Source of the DNA: Tannerella sp.
GTDB taxonomy: Bacteria; Bacteroidota; Bacteroidia; Bacteroidales; Tannerellaceae
Length of the DNA: 15,360 nucleotides
Direction of reading: 5' to 3'
NCBI GenBank assembly: GCA_031289445.1
Contig: JAITPL010000153.1
Coordinates: 1 to 15,360 of the forward strand
This document shows, one piece after another, positions 6,612 to 13,997 of this stretch. Positions within the stretch are counted from its first letter, which is position 1, and every line of letters begins with the position of its first letter. The position numbers were made by a program, and so were the translations under genes. A model generated the notes under the pieces. That model was given only the letters and a program-made list of their open reading frames with translations. It did no database searches and was not told the origin of the DNA.

Positions 6612-7499
6612 ATGAAAGTCAAATATGTAGCGCCCGTGTTGACTGCCTTGCACAACGAACGGGAGATTGATGCAGAGTCATGCCTGCGCTTGTATGACCA
6701 TCTTATTAACAGCGGATTGGACGGTATAGCCGTCTTCGGTACGTCCGGCGAGTTCCCGCACATCGCATTGCCGGAGAAGAAGAAACTGATTAAGGCCGCA
6801 GCGCCGGTAATCAAAGGCAGAGCGGAATATGTGGTCGGCACAGGCTCGATGGACGTGGACGAGACCGTCGAACTGTCGAACTACGCCTTCGACAACGGCG
6901 CAGACACCGTTATCATCGTCGGACCCTACTACTACGGCCTCTCCGACGACGGCGTCTTCGAGTACTTTTCACGCGCGGCCGACAGGATTCAGGGTAATAT
7001 CTACCTCTACAATTTCCCCGACCGCACAAGCTATTCCATTAGCGCACGGACTATTCTGAAACTCGTGCAGAAACACCCTAACATCATCGGCGTCAAGGAC
7101 ACAGTGCCCGATATGGCTCACACGGTCGAGATTATCAAGACCCTCAAGCCCGAATTTCCCGACTTTCAGGTCTTCTGCGCTTACGACAACAACTTCGCCT
7201 ACACCGTACTCTCCGGCGGCAACGGCTGTGTAGGCATCCTGCCCAATATCGCGCCCAAACTCTTTGCCGGCTGGGCCGAAGCCATCCGCGCAAAAGACCT
7301 CGACGCAGTAGCGCTCATACAGAAGAAAGTCGATAAACTGATGGACATCCTCTGGTTTCATTCGCCCTTCATAGCCACCTGCAAGGCCGTACTGGTCGAG
7401 CAGGGCATATTTGCCGACGGCGCCATGACCTTCCCCTTCGAGGCATATCCGCAGGCCAAAATAGAGGCTTTGAAATCATTCATGAAAGAATTTGAATAA
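6612..7499 (+). CDS. DapA/N-acetylneuraminate lyase family aldolase
   Basis: The 295-residue protein is a class I (Schiff-base) aldolase/lyase of the DHDPS/NAL (beta/alpha)8 barrel family, which acts on pyruvate or 2-keto-3-deoxy acids. The GTSGE substrate-carboxylate loop is at 43-47, the catalytic tyrosine is Y133 in YNFPDRT, and the Schiff-base lysine is K162 in GVKD. Length is normal for the family. Whether it makes tetrahydrodipicolinate or cleaves a sugar acid cannot be settled by motif. The following 2-hydroxyacid dehydrogenase and SDR genes, and the lack of lysine genes, favour a catabolic aldolase such as a 2-keto-3-deoxy sugar-acid lyase. It is the first gene of the cluster, with its own probable promoter. 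Confidence 0.85.
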   Translation: MKVKYVAPVLTALHNEREIDAESCLRLYDHLINSGLDGIAVFGTSGEFPHIALPEKKKLIKAAAPVIKGRAEYVVGTGSMDVDETVELSNYAFDNGADTVIIVGPYYYGLSDDGVFEYFSRAADRIQGNIYLYNFPDRTSYSISARTILKLVQKHPNIIGVKDTVPDMAHTVEIIKTLKPEFPDFQVFCAYDNNFAYTVLSGGNGCVGILPNIAPKLFAGWAEAIRAKDLDAVALIQKKVDKLMDILWFHSPFIATCKAVLVEQGIFADGAMTFPFEAYPQAKIEALKSFMKEFE

Positions 7500-7605
7500 T
7501 ATAAGGTATGAAACAGCGTCATGTATTTTATACACCCAATCGAATGATAATCGGGAAATTGCAGGTCAATCCCGCAACGAACACGCATTCATAATTCACA
7601 ATTAA

Positions 7606-8556
7606 ATGAAAATAGTAATACTCGACAGCAATCTGGGCGCAATAGACCTCGAACGCAGCATAGCCGCCAAATACGGCTTTGAAATCGAGCTGCCCCGACA
7701 GTGCAAAACCGAAGACGACGTAATCGCTGTAGTTCACGATGCCGATGCGATTGTGGTGCAGTACGCGCCGGTAACGCGCCGCGTACTCGAAGCAGCACCC
7801 AAGCTAAAGGCAGTCAGCGAGTACGGCGTGGGAGTCGATAGCATTGACGTTGAAGCATGTACTGAACGCGGAATAATCGTCTGCAACGTACCCGACTATT
7901 CCTGTCAGGAGGTTTCGGACCATGCCGTCGCCCTGGCTTTGGCGCTTGACAGAGGTATAGTGAGGCTCGACAGGGAGATTAGAAACGGCAACTACGGTCT
8001 GGCTTCGGTCAAACCCTTGCGGCGCATCTCTACCCGCGTATTCGGAGTGATAGGTCTGGGACGCATCGCAAGAGCAGCCGCCCTGAAAGCCCGCGGCGTT
8101 GGCTACAAGGTGATAGGAACAGACGTCGCCCTGCAAGCCGGCACTACTACCGACGAGGGTATTCCGGTGCTGACTTTCGACCAGGTACTTGCACAAAGCG
8201 ACATCGTCTCCGTACATGTCCCGCTCATGGCAAGCACCCGGCATTTAATCGACGCCGCCGCTCTTGCAAAGATGAAAGCGGATGCCTTTCTGGTCAATAC
8301 CGCTCGTGGCGGGGTGGTCGATACCGAAGCCCTGATTGAAGCTCTTCAAAACAAGACCATACGGGGCGCTGCCCTGGATGTTTTCGAGACCGAGCCATTG
8401 CTTGCCGACCATCCTCTGACAGCGCTGGATAACATCATTCTGACCCCGCATGCCGGATATTATTCGGAAGAATCACTCTATGAACTGAAAACACGACCGG
8501 TGGAAAACGCTGCCGAAGTGCTGGCAGGAAGAATACCAAGAAATAAACTAAACTAA
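7606..8556 (+). CDS. D-isomer-specific 2-hydroxyacid dehydrogenase, CtBP-like
   Basis: This 316-residue NAD-dependent oxidoreductase is of the phosphoglycerate dehydrogenase/CtBP type. The NAD-binding motif is GLGRIA (150-155), with the third glycine replaced by alanine as in some members. The catalytic set is R234 in NTARGG, E263 in ETEP and H282 in PHAGYYSEES. The C-terminus (SEESLYELKTRPVEN, ending PRNKLN) matches the bacterial C-terminal-binding-protein-like subgroup more than SerA, and there is no ACT domain, so serine biosynthesis is unlikely. It follows the lyase gene by 106 nt and precedes the SDR by 9 nt. Its likely role is interconversion of a 2-keto acid and a D-2-hydroxy acid in the same route; the substrate is unknown. 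Confidence 0.87.
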   Translation: MKIVILDSNLGAIDLERSIAAKYGFEIELPRQCKTEDDVIAVVHDADAIVVQYAPVTRRVLEAAPKLKAVSEYGVGVDSIDVEACTERGIIVCNVPDYSCQEVSDHAVALALALDRGIVRLDREIRNGNYGLASVKPLRRISTRVFGVIGLGRIARAAALKARGVGYKVIGTDVALQAGTTTDEGIPVLTFDQVLAQSDIVSVHVPLMASTRHLIDAAALAKMKADAFLVNTARGGVVDTEALIEALQNKTIRGAALDVFETEPLLADHPLTALDNIILTPHAGYYSEESLYELKTRPVENAAEVLAGRIPRNKLN

Positions 8557-8565
8557 GAATTTAAT

Positions 8566-9366
8566 ATGAACGGATTACAAGGAAAAGCAGCCATCGTAAC
8601 AGGTGGCTCACGAGGAATCGGAAAAGCAACCGTAGAACGCTTGTTGGCGGAAGGCGTAAACGTCTTGTTCTGCGGTCGCAACGAGGAAAACGGCCTGGCA
8701 GCACTGGCCGCATTCCGCGACAAGTATGGCAGTCATGCCGAGTTTATCACCTGCGACATGGGAGACCGCGAAACGCCTTCCATGCTCGTAGCCAAAGGCC
8801 GCGAACTGTTTGGCGAGCTTGACTTTCTGGTCAACAACGCCTTTCCGTTTACCGCCAAGGCCATGGATGCCAGCTACGACGACTGGGTGCACGCCTTTAT
8901 GGCAGGCCCCGGCGCTTATGCACTCATGATTGCCGAGTTCGTGAAACAGCGCGAAAGGAAAGAGGGGGCAATAGTCTGCGTCTCGAGCATCTCAGGCCAT
9001 ATCGCCCAACCGCTGCGATGGACTTACAACGCCGCCAAAGGAGCCGTTAAGCAGCTGATACGCTGTGCGGCGCTCGACTTGTCGCCATACGTCCGCGTCA
9101 ACTGCGTCAGTCCGGGTTGGGTTTGGACCGACGAGGTTGCGAAGGCTACACCCGACGGCACCCGCGCAAGCGTACCAAAGGCCTGGGAAGAATACCATAT
9201 ATTACAGCATTTGCAGGAGCCTTCGCAGATAGCAGCTACAATAGCCTATCTGCTTAGCGACGACGCGGCTGTAATTACAGGTCATGACCTTTTTGCCGAT
9301 TCAGGCTATCTCGCAATGGGACCTGAAGGACTTGGCAAAACCGCTAATTTCGCCGGAAGCGAATAA
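8566..9366 (+). CDS. SDR-family NAD(P)-dependent oxidoreductase
   Basis: A 266-residue classical short-chain dehydrogenase. The cofactor motif TGGSRGIG is at 12-19 and the central NNAG motif reads NNAF (90-93). The catalytic serine lies in VSSISG (S140 or S141), with Y154 and K158 in YNAAK. The usual tetrad asparagine after the conserved tryptophan (W107) is not apparent; the segment there reads FMAGPGAY. The arginine after TGGS is compatible with NADP use but is not decisive. It starts 9 nt after the dehydrogenase stop and is surely co-transcribed with it. In context it may oxidise or reduce a hydroxyl of the intermediate handled by the neighbouring enzymes. Confidence 0.87.
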   Translation: MNGLQGKAAIVTGGSRGIGKATVERLLAEGVNVLFCGRNEENGLAALAAFRDKYGSHAEFITCDMGDRETPSMLVAKGRELFGELDFLVNNAFPFTAKAMDASYDDWVHAFMAGPGAYALMIAEFVKQRERKEGAIVCVSSISGHIAQPLRWTYNAAKGAVKQLIRCAALDLSPYVRVNCVSPGWVWTDEVAKATPDGTRASVPKAWEEYHILQHLQEPSQIAATIAYLLSDDAAVITGHDLFADSGYLAMGPEGLGKTANFAGSE

Positions 9367-9469
9367 ATAAAACAGTGAATAGTTAACAGTCAAAAGTTCT
9401 TTTAATTGAAAACGTCGAACGATGTTTCTTAATTCGATTGTCTGTCTCGATGCAAGTGTTACAAGTGTT

Positions 9470-9523
9470 GCAAGCCGGAGGCCTGCTTTTAACACGACAT
9501 ATTCTGGAGACTATGCCGAACAG
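9470..9523. repeat. structured dispersed repeat, shorter copy
   Basis: Positions 9485-9523 align to 430-468 without gaps, with 5 differences in 39. The shared parts are GCTTTTAACACGAC, TCTGGAGACT and GCCGAACAG. The hairpin at 9498-9515 keeps the GG loop. The left half of the longer copy, including its outer stem arm, is missing or unrecognisable here. Confidence 0.75.
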
Positions 9524-9728
9524 CTAAAGCAATCTTTGCACGTTACGCGGAACAAGGCTACATAACTTATTAGGGCGTTTTACAGATAGTCATAAAAATT
9601 AAAGATTAAGAATTAAAAGACAGCAGACAGGTCAATTAAGAATTAAAAGTCTATAGTTGTATGTTAATTCTGTTAATTTTGTTAATTCTGTAAACCATCT
9701 TTAGTTCAATTAAGGATTAAAAGGGTTG

Positions 9729-9789
9729 TTCACTGTTCACTGTTCACTATTCACTATTCACTGATTTTCTAACTTCTAACTTTTAACTT
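9729..9789. repeat. two blocks of heptanucleotide repeats upstream of the cyclase gene
   Basis: Five units of TTCACTG or TTCACTA run from 9729 to 9763. Three units of CTAACTT (the last TTAACTT) run from 9769 to 9789, ending one base before the ATG at 9791. Such heptamer repeats can change copy number by slippage, which here would alter the 5' untranslated region rather than the reading frame. Confidence 0.8.
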
Positions 9790-9790
9790 T

Positions 9791-10426
9791 ATGATAGTAG
9801 ATTTAACTGCTCCAATGGCTGACGGCGATCCTACAATGGCAATGGATCCGAAGCTGTCGATTTCGTGGCATTGCACACTGGATACTCTGGGTTACAACCT
9901 CTCGCGGGTGATAACCTCGACGCATCAGGGAACGCATATCGACGCGCCGCGACATTTTTTCTTCAAGGGCGAATGTATCGACGAGATAGCCCTCGAACGC
10001 TGTGTAGTACGCGCCTTGAAAGTCGATTTGACGCATAAGCAGCCGGATACTCCGATATTGCCGGCCGACCTTGAGCCTTATGCCTCACAAATCGACGCAG
10101 GCTGCTCCGTGCTTCTGCAAACAGGGTGGGAGAAGCATTTCCCCGACAAGACATTCTTTTCCGGCTTTCCCTTTGTTTCAAAGGAACTTGCCGACTGGTT
10201 TGCAAATAAAAAAGTCGGTCTTGTAGGAATGGATATGCCTACGCCAAACTGTGTGGACTGGAAATATGTACATGTAAAGATGCTTGGCGCCGGAATACTG
10301 ATAGTTGAGGGCCTGGCAAACATGGCCTCGCTTCCTGCCGATAAGCAGTTCACCTTCTTTGCCCTTCCGCTGAAGCTGAAAGGACGCGACGGCTCGCCAG
10401 TCAGAGCGATTGCCATACTGGACTAA
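9791..10426 (+). CDS. cyclase-family metal-dependent hydrolase (kynurenine formamidase-like)
   Basis: The 211-residue protein carries the PF04199 metal-binding signature HxGTHxDxPxH at residues 45-55 (STHQGTHIDAPRHFF), plus H161 and E173 in the HVKMLGAGILIVEGL segment typical of the family's distal active-site half. Family members are Mn/Zn-dependent hydrolases such as kynurenine formamidase and isatin hydrolase; many remain uncharacterised. No tryptophan-degradation gene accompanies it, so I do not assign kynurenine formamidase. It follows the lyase-dehydrogenase-SDR genes on the same strand but after a 424-bp repeat-rich gap, so co-transcription is uncertain. Opening of a cyclic or amide-like intermediate in that pathway is a possible role. 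Confidence 0.85.
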   Translation: MIVDLTAPMADGDPTMAMDPKLSISWHCTLDTLGYNLSRVITSTHQGTHIDAPRHFFFKGECIDEIALERCVVRALKVDLTHKQPDTPILPADLEPYASQIDAGCSVLLQTGWEKHFPDKTFFSGFPFVSKELADWFANKKVGLVGMDMPTPNCVDWKYVHVKMLGAGILIVEGLANMASLPADKQFTFFALPLKLKGRDGSPVRAIAILD

Positions 10427-10461
10427 CCGGAGCCGCCTGTTCATGATATTAATGTCGGCAA

Positions 10462-10490
10462 TCCGCAAGTTCAACCGGCAAACTTGCGGA
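10462..10490. promoter_or_regulatory. 10-bp perfect inverted repeat overlapping the -33 box
   Basis: TCCGCAAGTT (10462-10471) and AACTTGCGGA (10481-10490) form a perfect inverted repeat with a 9-nt spacer. The right arm contains the CTTG -33 element of the next gene. No T-tract follows on the plus strand, so an operator for the AAA/TOPRIM gene is at least as likely as a terminator for the cyclase gene. Confidence 0.5.
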
Positions 10491-10514
10491 ATCAAAAAAT
10501 AATATGTACCTTTG
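10483..10514 (+). promoter_or_regulatory. promoter of the AAA/TOPRIM gene
   Basis: CTTG at 10483-10486 and TACCTTTG at 10507-10514 are 20 nt apart and match the Bacteroidota promoter pattern. The start codon lies 17 nt after the -7 box, giving a 5' leader of only around ten bases. The promoter overlaps the in-frame ATG at 10484, which excludes that ATG as the start for this transcript. Confidence 0.75.
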
Positions 10515-10531
10515 CAGTAAATTATATTAAG

Positions 10532-12256
10532 ATGATACACAAGTTAATTCTAAAAAATTTCAAAAAGGTAAAGGAAGAAACCTTTCTATTCAACAATTTC
10601 GATCTAATTGTTGGAGCGAATAACAGTGGCAAAAGTACAATTTTGCAAGCCTTGGCTATTTGGCAGTTTTGTGTTGAACAGTTTCGCCTGTCAAGAAAGA
10701 AAGGGACAAACGGTATTCAAATCGTGCTGCCTAATTTCACCGCATTACCTGTACCGGAGTTTAATTTGCTATGGAGAGATAAAACCGATCGCAAATATGA
10801 AGATGATGCGGAAAGACCGGGTAAAAAAAATCAGTTATACATCTTCATTGAGATTGATGTATATTGGAAAATACATACAGGTGAAGAAAAGCATTTTTGT
10901 GTCCAACTGAGGTACCAGTCACCTCAATCGGTTTATGCAAAACCATTAAATGGGTGGTCGGAATTTACCCGAATAAACCAACCGGACGAAATGCCTTACA
11001 TTGTGTATGTGCCGCCGTTTTCGGGACTGGAGCCACATGAAAAATGGCTTGCGGAGGCTAATGTTCGACAAAATGTTGGAAAATCGCAACCCGGCTCTGT
11101 ATTAAGAAACTTGTTGGAACGAGTGGTTAATCGAGATGGAGTGGCAATAAAAGATAATCGGGATTGGGCGCAAATCAAGTCGTGTATGGAAAAATGGTTT
11201 GATATAGAATTACTTGTACCGGAATATAATTCGGAAAGCAGCACTGAAATAACCGTGGAATACCGTCAGAATAAAAAAACATTTGATATTATTTCCGGCG
11301 GAAGCGGTTTTCATCAAATATTAACGCTATTGGCGTTTATGTACGGATATAAAAAAGCGACAACAATTCTGTTTGACGAGCCGGATGCGCATTTGCATGT
11401 AAACCTTCAGCGTCAGATAATTAACTATTTAAAGAACAATACGCAAATGCAGTTTTTGATAGCCACTCATTCCGAAGAATTTATAAAAGGAATTGAATTT
11501 GAATCAATACTGTCTATTTTGTCGGGACATCCCAAACGTGTAGCCTCAAGCAGCGCTGTTATTTCAGCATTAAGCACAATTGACAACATAGATGTTGTTC
11601 GCACACAAGATTCTCCTTTTATTCTTTATTTGGAAGGTGAAGATGACGAGCGCATTCTTTCAGCTTGGGCTAACACATTAAGTCAAGCCGAAGTATATCA
11701 GAAATTTTATCCCTATATCTTGGGTGGCTCAACCAAGCAGGAAATGAAATCGAAAGCCAAAACTCACTATGAAGCGCTAAAACAGATTGTTCCGAATTTA
11801 AAACAAGCTATTTTGTTAGATTTTGATAACGAGCAGGTCGCCATAAATCCACCGGCCGATCAAGCGGTTTTAAACGAATGGAAGCGTAAAAATATTGATA
11901 ATTATCTTTTAGTTCCCGATGTGTGGAAACGCGCTGTGCAAAAAACAGGTAACATATCCGATCAATTCATGAAACCCTATAATGATGTAATTGACAAGGT
12001 TTTTGCGGAGCAGAATCTAACATTGCCGGCCGGAAGTACATGGAAAAATGTAAAAGCGCAGATTTTCTCCATCATTGACGGTAAAAAATTGCTTTTTGAA
12101 AATGAAGATTCGCTTTTTAATCAAATAAAATATGCGGGTAACACAAATCTCAAAATCAACCGTTCTGCAATTGCGTCAATTATGACGGAAGATGAAATCC
12201 ATAATGACATTGATGCTTTTTTCCAAAATTTGGCGAAGATATTTGACGGGGAATGA
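10532..12256 (+). CDS. OLD-like AAA ATPase with C-terminal TOPRIM-type domain
   Basis: The 574-residue protein has an ABC/SMC-like ATPase head and a probable nuclease domain, the layout of OLD-family (class 1-like) proteins. Walker A GANNSGKST is at 28-36, a signature-like SGGSGF at 255-260, Walker B ILFDEPDAHLH at 279-289 and the ATHS switch at 311-314. The C-terminal part has LEGEDDE (367-373) and LLDFDNE (428-434), matching the E and DxD metal-binding motifs of TOPRIM domains. Known relatives act in DNA processing or phage defence; a fused relative of the PARIS ATPase/TOPRIM pair is an alternative. Codon and base use are visibly more AT-rich than in all neighbours, suggesting horizontal transfer. 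It stands alone, with its own promoter. The start at 10532 is set by that promoter. Confidence 0.75.
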   Translation: MIHKLILKNFKKVKEETFLFNNFDLIVGANNSGKSTILQALAIWQFCVEQFRLSRKKGTNGIQIVLPNFTALPVPEFNLLWRDKTDRKYEDDAERPGKKNQLYIFIEIDVYWKIHTGEEKHFCVQLRYQSPQSVYAKPLNGWSEFTRINQPDEMPYIVYVPPFSGLEPHEKWLAEANVRQNVGKSQPGSVLRNLLERVVNRDGVAIKDNRDWAQIKSCMEKWFDIELLVPEYNSESSTEITVEYRQNKKTFDIISGGSGFHQILTLLAFMYGYKKATTILFDEPDAHLHVNLQRQIINYLKNNTQMQFLIATHSEEFIKGIEFESILSILSGHPKRVASSSAVISALSTIDNIDVVRTQDSPFILYLEGEDDERILSAWANTLSQAEVYQKFYPYILGGSTKQEMKSKAKTHYEALKQIVPNLKQAILLDFDNEQVAINPPADQAVLNEWKRKNIDNYLLVPDVWKRAVQKTGNISDQFMKPYNDVIDKVFAEQNLTLPAGSTWKNVKAQIFSIIDGKKLLFENEDSLFNQIKYAGNTNLKINRSAIASIMTEDEIHNDIDAFFQNLAKIFDGE

Positions 12257-12272
12257 TATTTTTCCCGAAAAA

Positions 12273-12303
12273 CTTGCAAAGTCAAAAATAATGTGTATCT
12301 TTG
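12273..12303 (+). promoter_or_regulatory. promoter of the leu operon
   Basis: CTTG at 12273-12276 and TATCTTTG at 12296-12303 are 19 nt apart. The leader-peptide ATG lies 19 nt after the -7 box. The segment closely resembles the promoter at 10481-10517. Confidence 0.75.
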
Positions 12304-12322
12304 CAGCTCAATTAATCGAGAT

Positions 12323-12403
12323 ATGATACAGAATACGATACATAACGGTCTGATTATCAGCCTAATTTCTATCTTGGCGCTATTGCAGCAGGATGGATGG
12401 TGA
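12323..12403 (+). CDS. leuL: leu operon leader peptide
   Basis: A 26-codon open frame with ATG at 12323 and TGA at 12401-12403. Residues 10-21 read LIISLISILALL, so 9 of 12 are Leu or Ile; the whole peptide has 5 Leu and 6 Ile and ends DGW. It lies just after the promoter and before a perfect terminator hairpin ahead of leuA. This is the layout of a classical attenuator in which slow translation of Leu/Ile codons, when charged tRNA is scarce, prevents termination. The peptide itself need have no function. Which amino acid is sensed, Leu or Ile or both, is not settled; no Val codons occur. The gene symbol is by analogy with the enterobacterial leader. Confidence 0.72.
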   Translation: MIQNTIHNGLIISLISILALLQQDGW

Positions 12404-12444
12404 GACTTGTGTGTTTACGTAAAGTACAAAAACCTTTCTCACTG
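12398..12444 (+). promoter_or_regulatory. candidate antiterminator pairing of the leu attenuator
   Basis: GTGAGA at 12400-12405 is complementary to TCTCAC at 12437-12442, extendable by two G-U pairs to 12398-12405 with 12437-12444. The upstream half covers the leader stop codon, and the downstream half is in the left arm and loop of the terminator. The two structures are therefore exclusive, and a ribosome at the stop codon would mask the upstream half. The pairing is short. Confidence 0.45.
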
Positions 12445-12467
12445 CCAAAATGAGAAAGGTTTTTTTT
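12428..12467 (+). terminator. intrinsic terminator (attenuator) upstream of leuA
   Basis: AAAAACCTTTCTCA (12428-12441) and TGAGAAAGGTTTTT (12451-12464) form a perfect 14-bp stem with a 9-nt loop, followed by T residues to 12467. It lies between the leader peptide and the leuA start at 12492, so it can only act on readthrough into the operon. Confidence 0.88.
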
Positions 12468-12491
12468 GATATATAACAAATTGTAAAACAG

Positions 12492-13997
12492 ATGGATAGA
12501 TTATTTATTTTTGACACTACATTGCGCGACGGCGAACAGGTACCCGGCTGTCAACTCAACACGGTTGAGAAGATACAGGTGGCAAAGGCTCTCGAAGCAC
12601 TGGGAGTCGATATTATTGAAGCGGGATTTCCTGTTTCCAGTCCGGGTGATTTCAACTCGGTGGTAGAAATATCGAAGGCCGTAACCTGGCCTGTGATATG
12701 CGCACTGACACGCGGCGTGGAGAAGGATATTGACGTGGCGGCCGAAGCCCTGAAGTATGCCAAGCACAAGCGCATACACACCGGTATAGGCACTTCGGAG
12801 TATCATATCCGGCACAAGTTCAAATCGACGCCGGACGAGATATTGGAACGCGCGGTTGCCGCTACGAAGTATGCCAGGCGATATGTGGAGGATGTGGAGT
12901 TCTATTGCGAGGACGCGGGACGCACCGACAACGAGTATCTGGCGCGGGTAGTCGAAGCGGTCATCAAGGCGGGCGCGACGGTGGTCAATATCCCCGACAC
13001 AACAGGATACTGCTTGCCGGCAGAGTTTGGCGCGAAGATAAAGTACCTCTTCGACAACGTGCGCGGTATAGAGAATGCGGTCATCTCGACCCACTGCCAC
13101 AACGACCTGGGTATGGCTACAGCCAATACAATCGCGGGTATCACTAACGGCGCACGTCAGGCCGAAGTAACCGTCAACGGTATAGGCGAGCGTGCCGGTA
13201 ACACCTCGCTCGAAGAAGTGGCGATGATAATGAAGTGCCACAAGACGCTGGGCATCGACACTAATATCAATACCAAGAAGATATGCTCTACAAGCCGCAT
13301 GGTTTCGAGCCTTATGAACATGCCGGTGCAGCCCAACAAAGCGATAGTAGGGCGCAACGCCTTTGCTCACTCGTCGGGTATTCATCAGGACGGCGTGCTG
13401 AAGAATGTTCAGACCTACGAGATAATAGACCCCAAGGAAGTCGGCATTGACGACAACTCGATTGTACTGACGGCACGCAGCGGAAGGGCAGCTTTGAAGC
13501 ATCGCCTGCAAACGCTTGGCGTTGACCTCGACCAGGACAAACTCGACAAGGCCTACGGTGAGTTCCTCAAACTTGCCGACCGCAAGAAAGATATTAACAA
13601 CGACGACCTGCTGGTGATTGTCGGCGAAGAGAGCAAGGCCTCGCATAGCATACGCCTCGAATACATGCAGGTAACATCGGGCGTAGGCGTGCGTCCGGTA
13701 GCAAGTGTCTGCCTCAATATTGCAGGCGAGAAGTTCGAGGCCGCCGCTTCGGGCAACGGCCCTGTGGATGCGGCCATCAAAGCTGTCAAGACTATTATAC
13801 GGCGACAGATGACTATTCAGGAGTTTCTTATTCAGGCAATAAACAAGGGCAGCGACGATATTGGAAAAGTGCATATACAGGTTGCGCACGACGGCAATAT
13901 CTATTACGGATTTGCGGCCAATACCGACATTATAGCGGCCTCTGTCGAAGCTTTTATTGACGCTATCAACAAATTTGAAAAAGATAAACAGATATGA
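12492..13997 (+). CDS. leuA: 2-isopropylmalate synthase
   Basis: The enzyme condenses 2-ketoisovalerate with acetyl-CoA to give 2-isopropylmalate, the first committed step of leucine synthesis, in the cytoplasm. The 501-residue sequence has the HMGL-like TIM barrel with D8 and TLRDGEQ (10-16), the metal-binding HCHND (201-205) and the NGIGERAGN loop (229-237). A linker is followed by a C-terminal LeuA regulatory/dimer domain from about residue 370 ([11 protein letters not shown] at 421-431), where leucine feedback normally acts. Length is typical of the full regulatory form. Citramalate synthase is a less likely alternative given the adjacent leuC and Leu/Ile-rich leader. The stop overlaps the leuC start in ATGA. 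Confidence 0.93.
   Translation: MDRLFIFDTTLRDGEQVPGCQLNTVEKIQVAKALEALGVDIIEAGFPVSSPGDFNSVVEISKAVTWPVICALTRGVEKDIDVAAEALKYAKHKRIHTGIGTSEYHIRHKFKSTPDEILERAVAATKYARRYVEDVEFYCEDAGRTDNEYLARVVEAVIKAGATVVNIPDTTGYCLPAEFGAKIKYLFDNVRGIENAVISTHCHNDLGMATANTIAGITNGARQAEVTVNGIGERAGNTSLEEVAMIMKCHKTLGIDTNINTKKICSTSRMVSSLMNMPVQPNKAIVGRNAFAHSSGIHQDGVLKNVQTYEIIDPKEVGIDDNSIVLTARSGRAALKHRLQTLGVDLDQDKLDKAYGEFLKLADRKKDINNDDLLVIVGEESKASHSIRLEYMQVTSGVGVRPVASVCLNIAGEKFEAAASGNGPVDAAIKAVKTIIRRQMTIQEFLIQAINKGSDDIGKVHIQVAHDGNIYYGFAANTDIIAASVEAFIDAINKFEKDKQI

Larger units (their letters stand above)
9367..9790. other. repeat-rich intergenic region before the cyclase gene
   Basis: No gene is supported in these 424 bp. It contains CAGTGAATAGT at 9373-9383 (inverse of 9753-9763), a short tandem CAAGTGTTA/G near 9453-9474, the second copy of the dispersed structured repeat (9470-9523), three copies of a 15-bp ATTAAGAATTAAAAG word (9605, 9635 and, with one change, 9709), TGTTAATT iterations (9662-9690) and two blocks of 7-bp repeats ending at the cyclase start. 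No strong TAnnTTTG box is visible; AATCTTTG at 9531-9538 is only a weak candidate. Confidence 0.65.

Noticed and set aside
6159..6670. Open frames on both strands giving heptapeptide repeats
   Set aside because: They arise from the 21-bp minisatellite and the inverted repeat next to it. One runs into the lyase gene in another frame, and none has a start with supporting signals.
6612..7499. Assignment as dapA (lysine biosynthesis)
   Set aside because: Motifs only place it in the DHDPS/NAL family. Neighbouring dehydrogenases and the absence of lysine genes argue against a confident symbol.
7606..8556. Assignment as serA
   Set aside because: There is no ACT domain, and the C-terminal motif matches CtBP-like dehydrogenases. 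No serine pathway gene is adjacent.
10484..10531. Upstream ATG for the AAA/TOPRIM gene
   Set aside because: The -33 and -7 boxes overlap this segment, so a transcript from that promoter cannot contain it.
12259..12272. TTTTTC/GAAAAA hairpin after the AAA/TOPRIM stop as a terminator
   Set aside because: The stem is six A/T-rich pairs with a two-base loop and no following T-tract, too weak to call.
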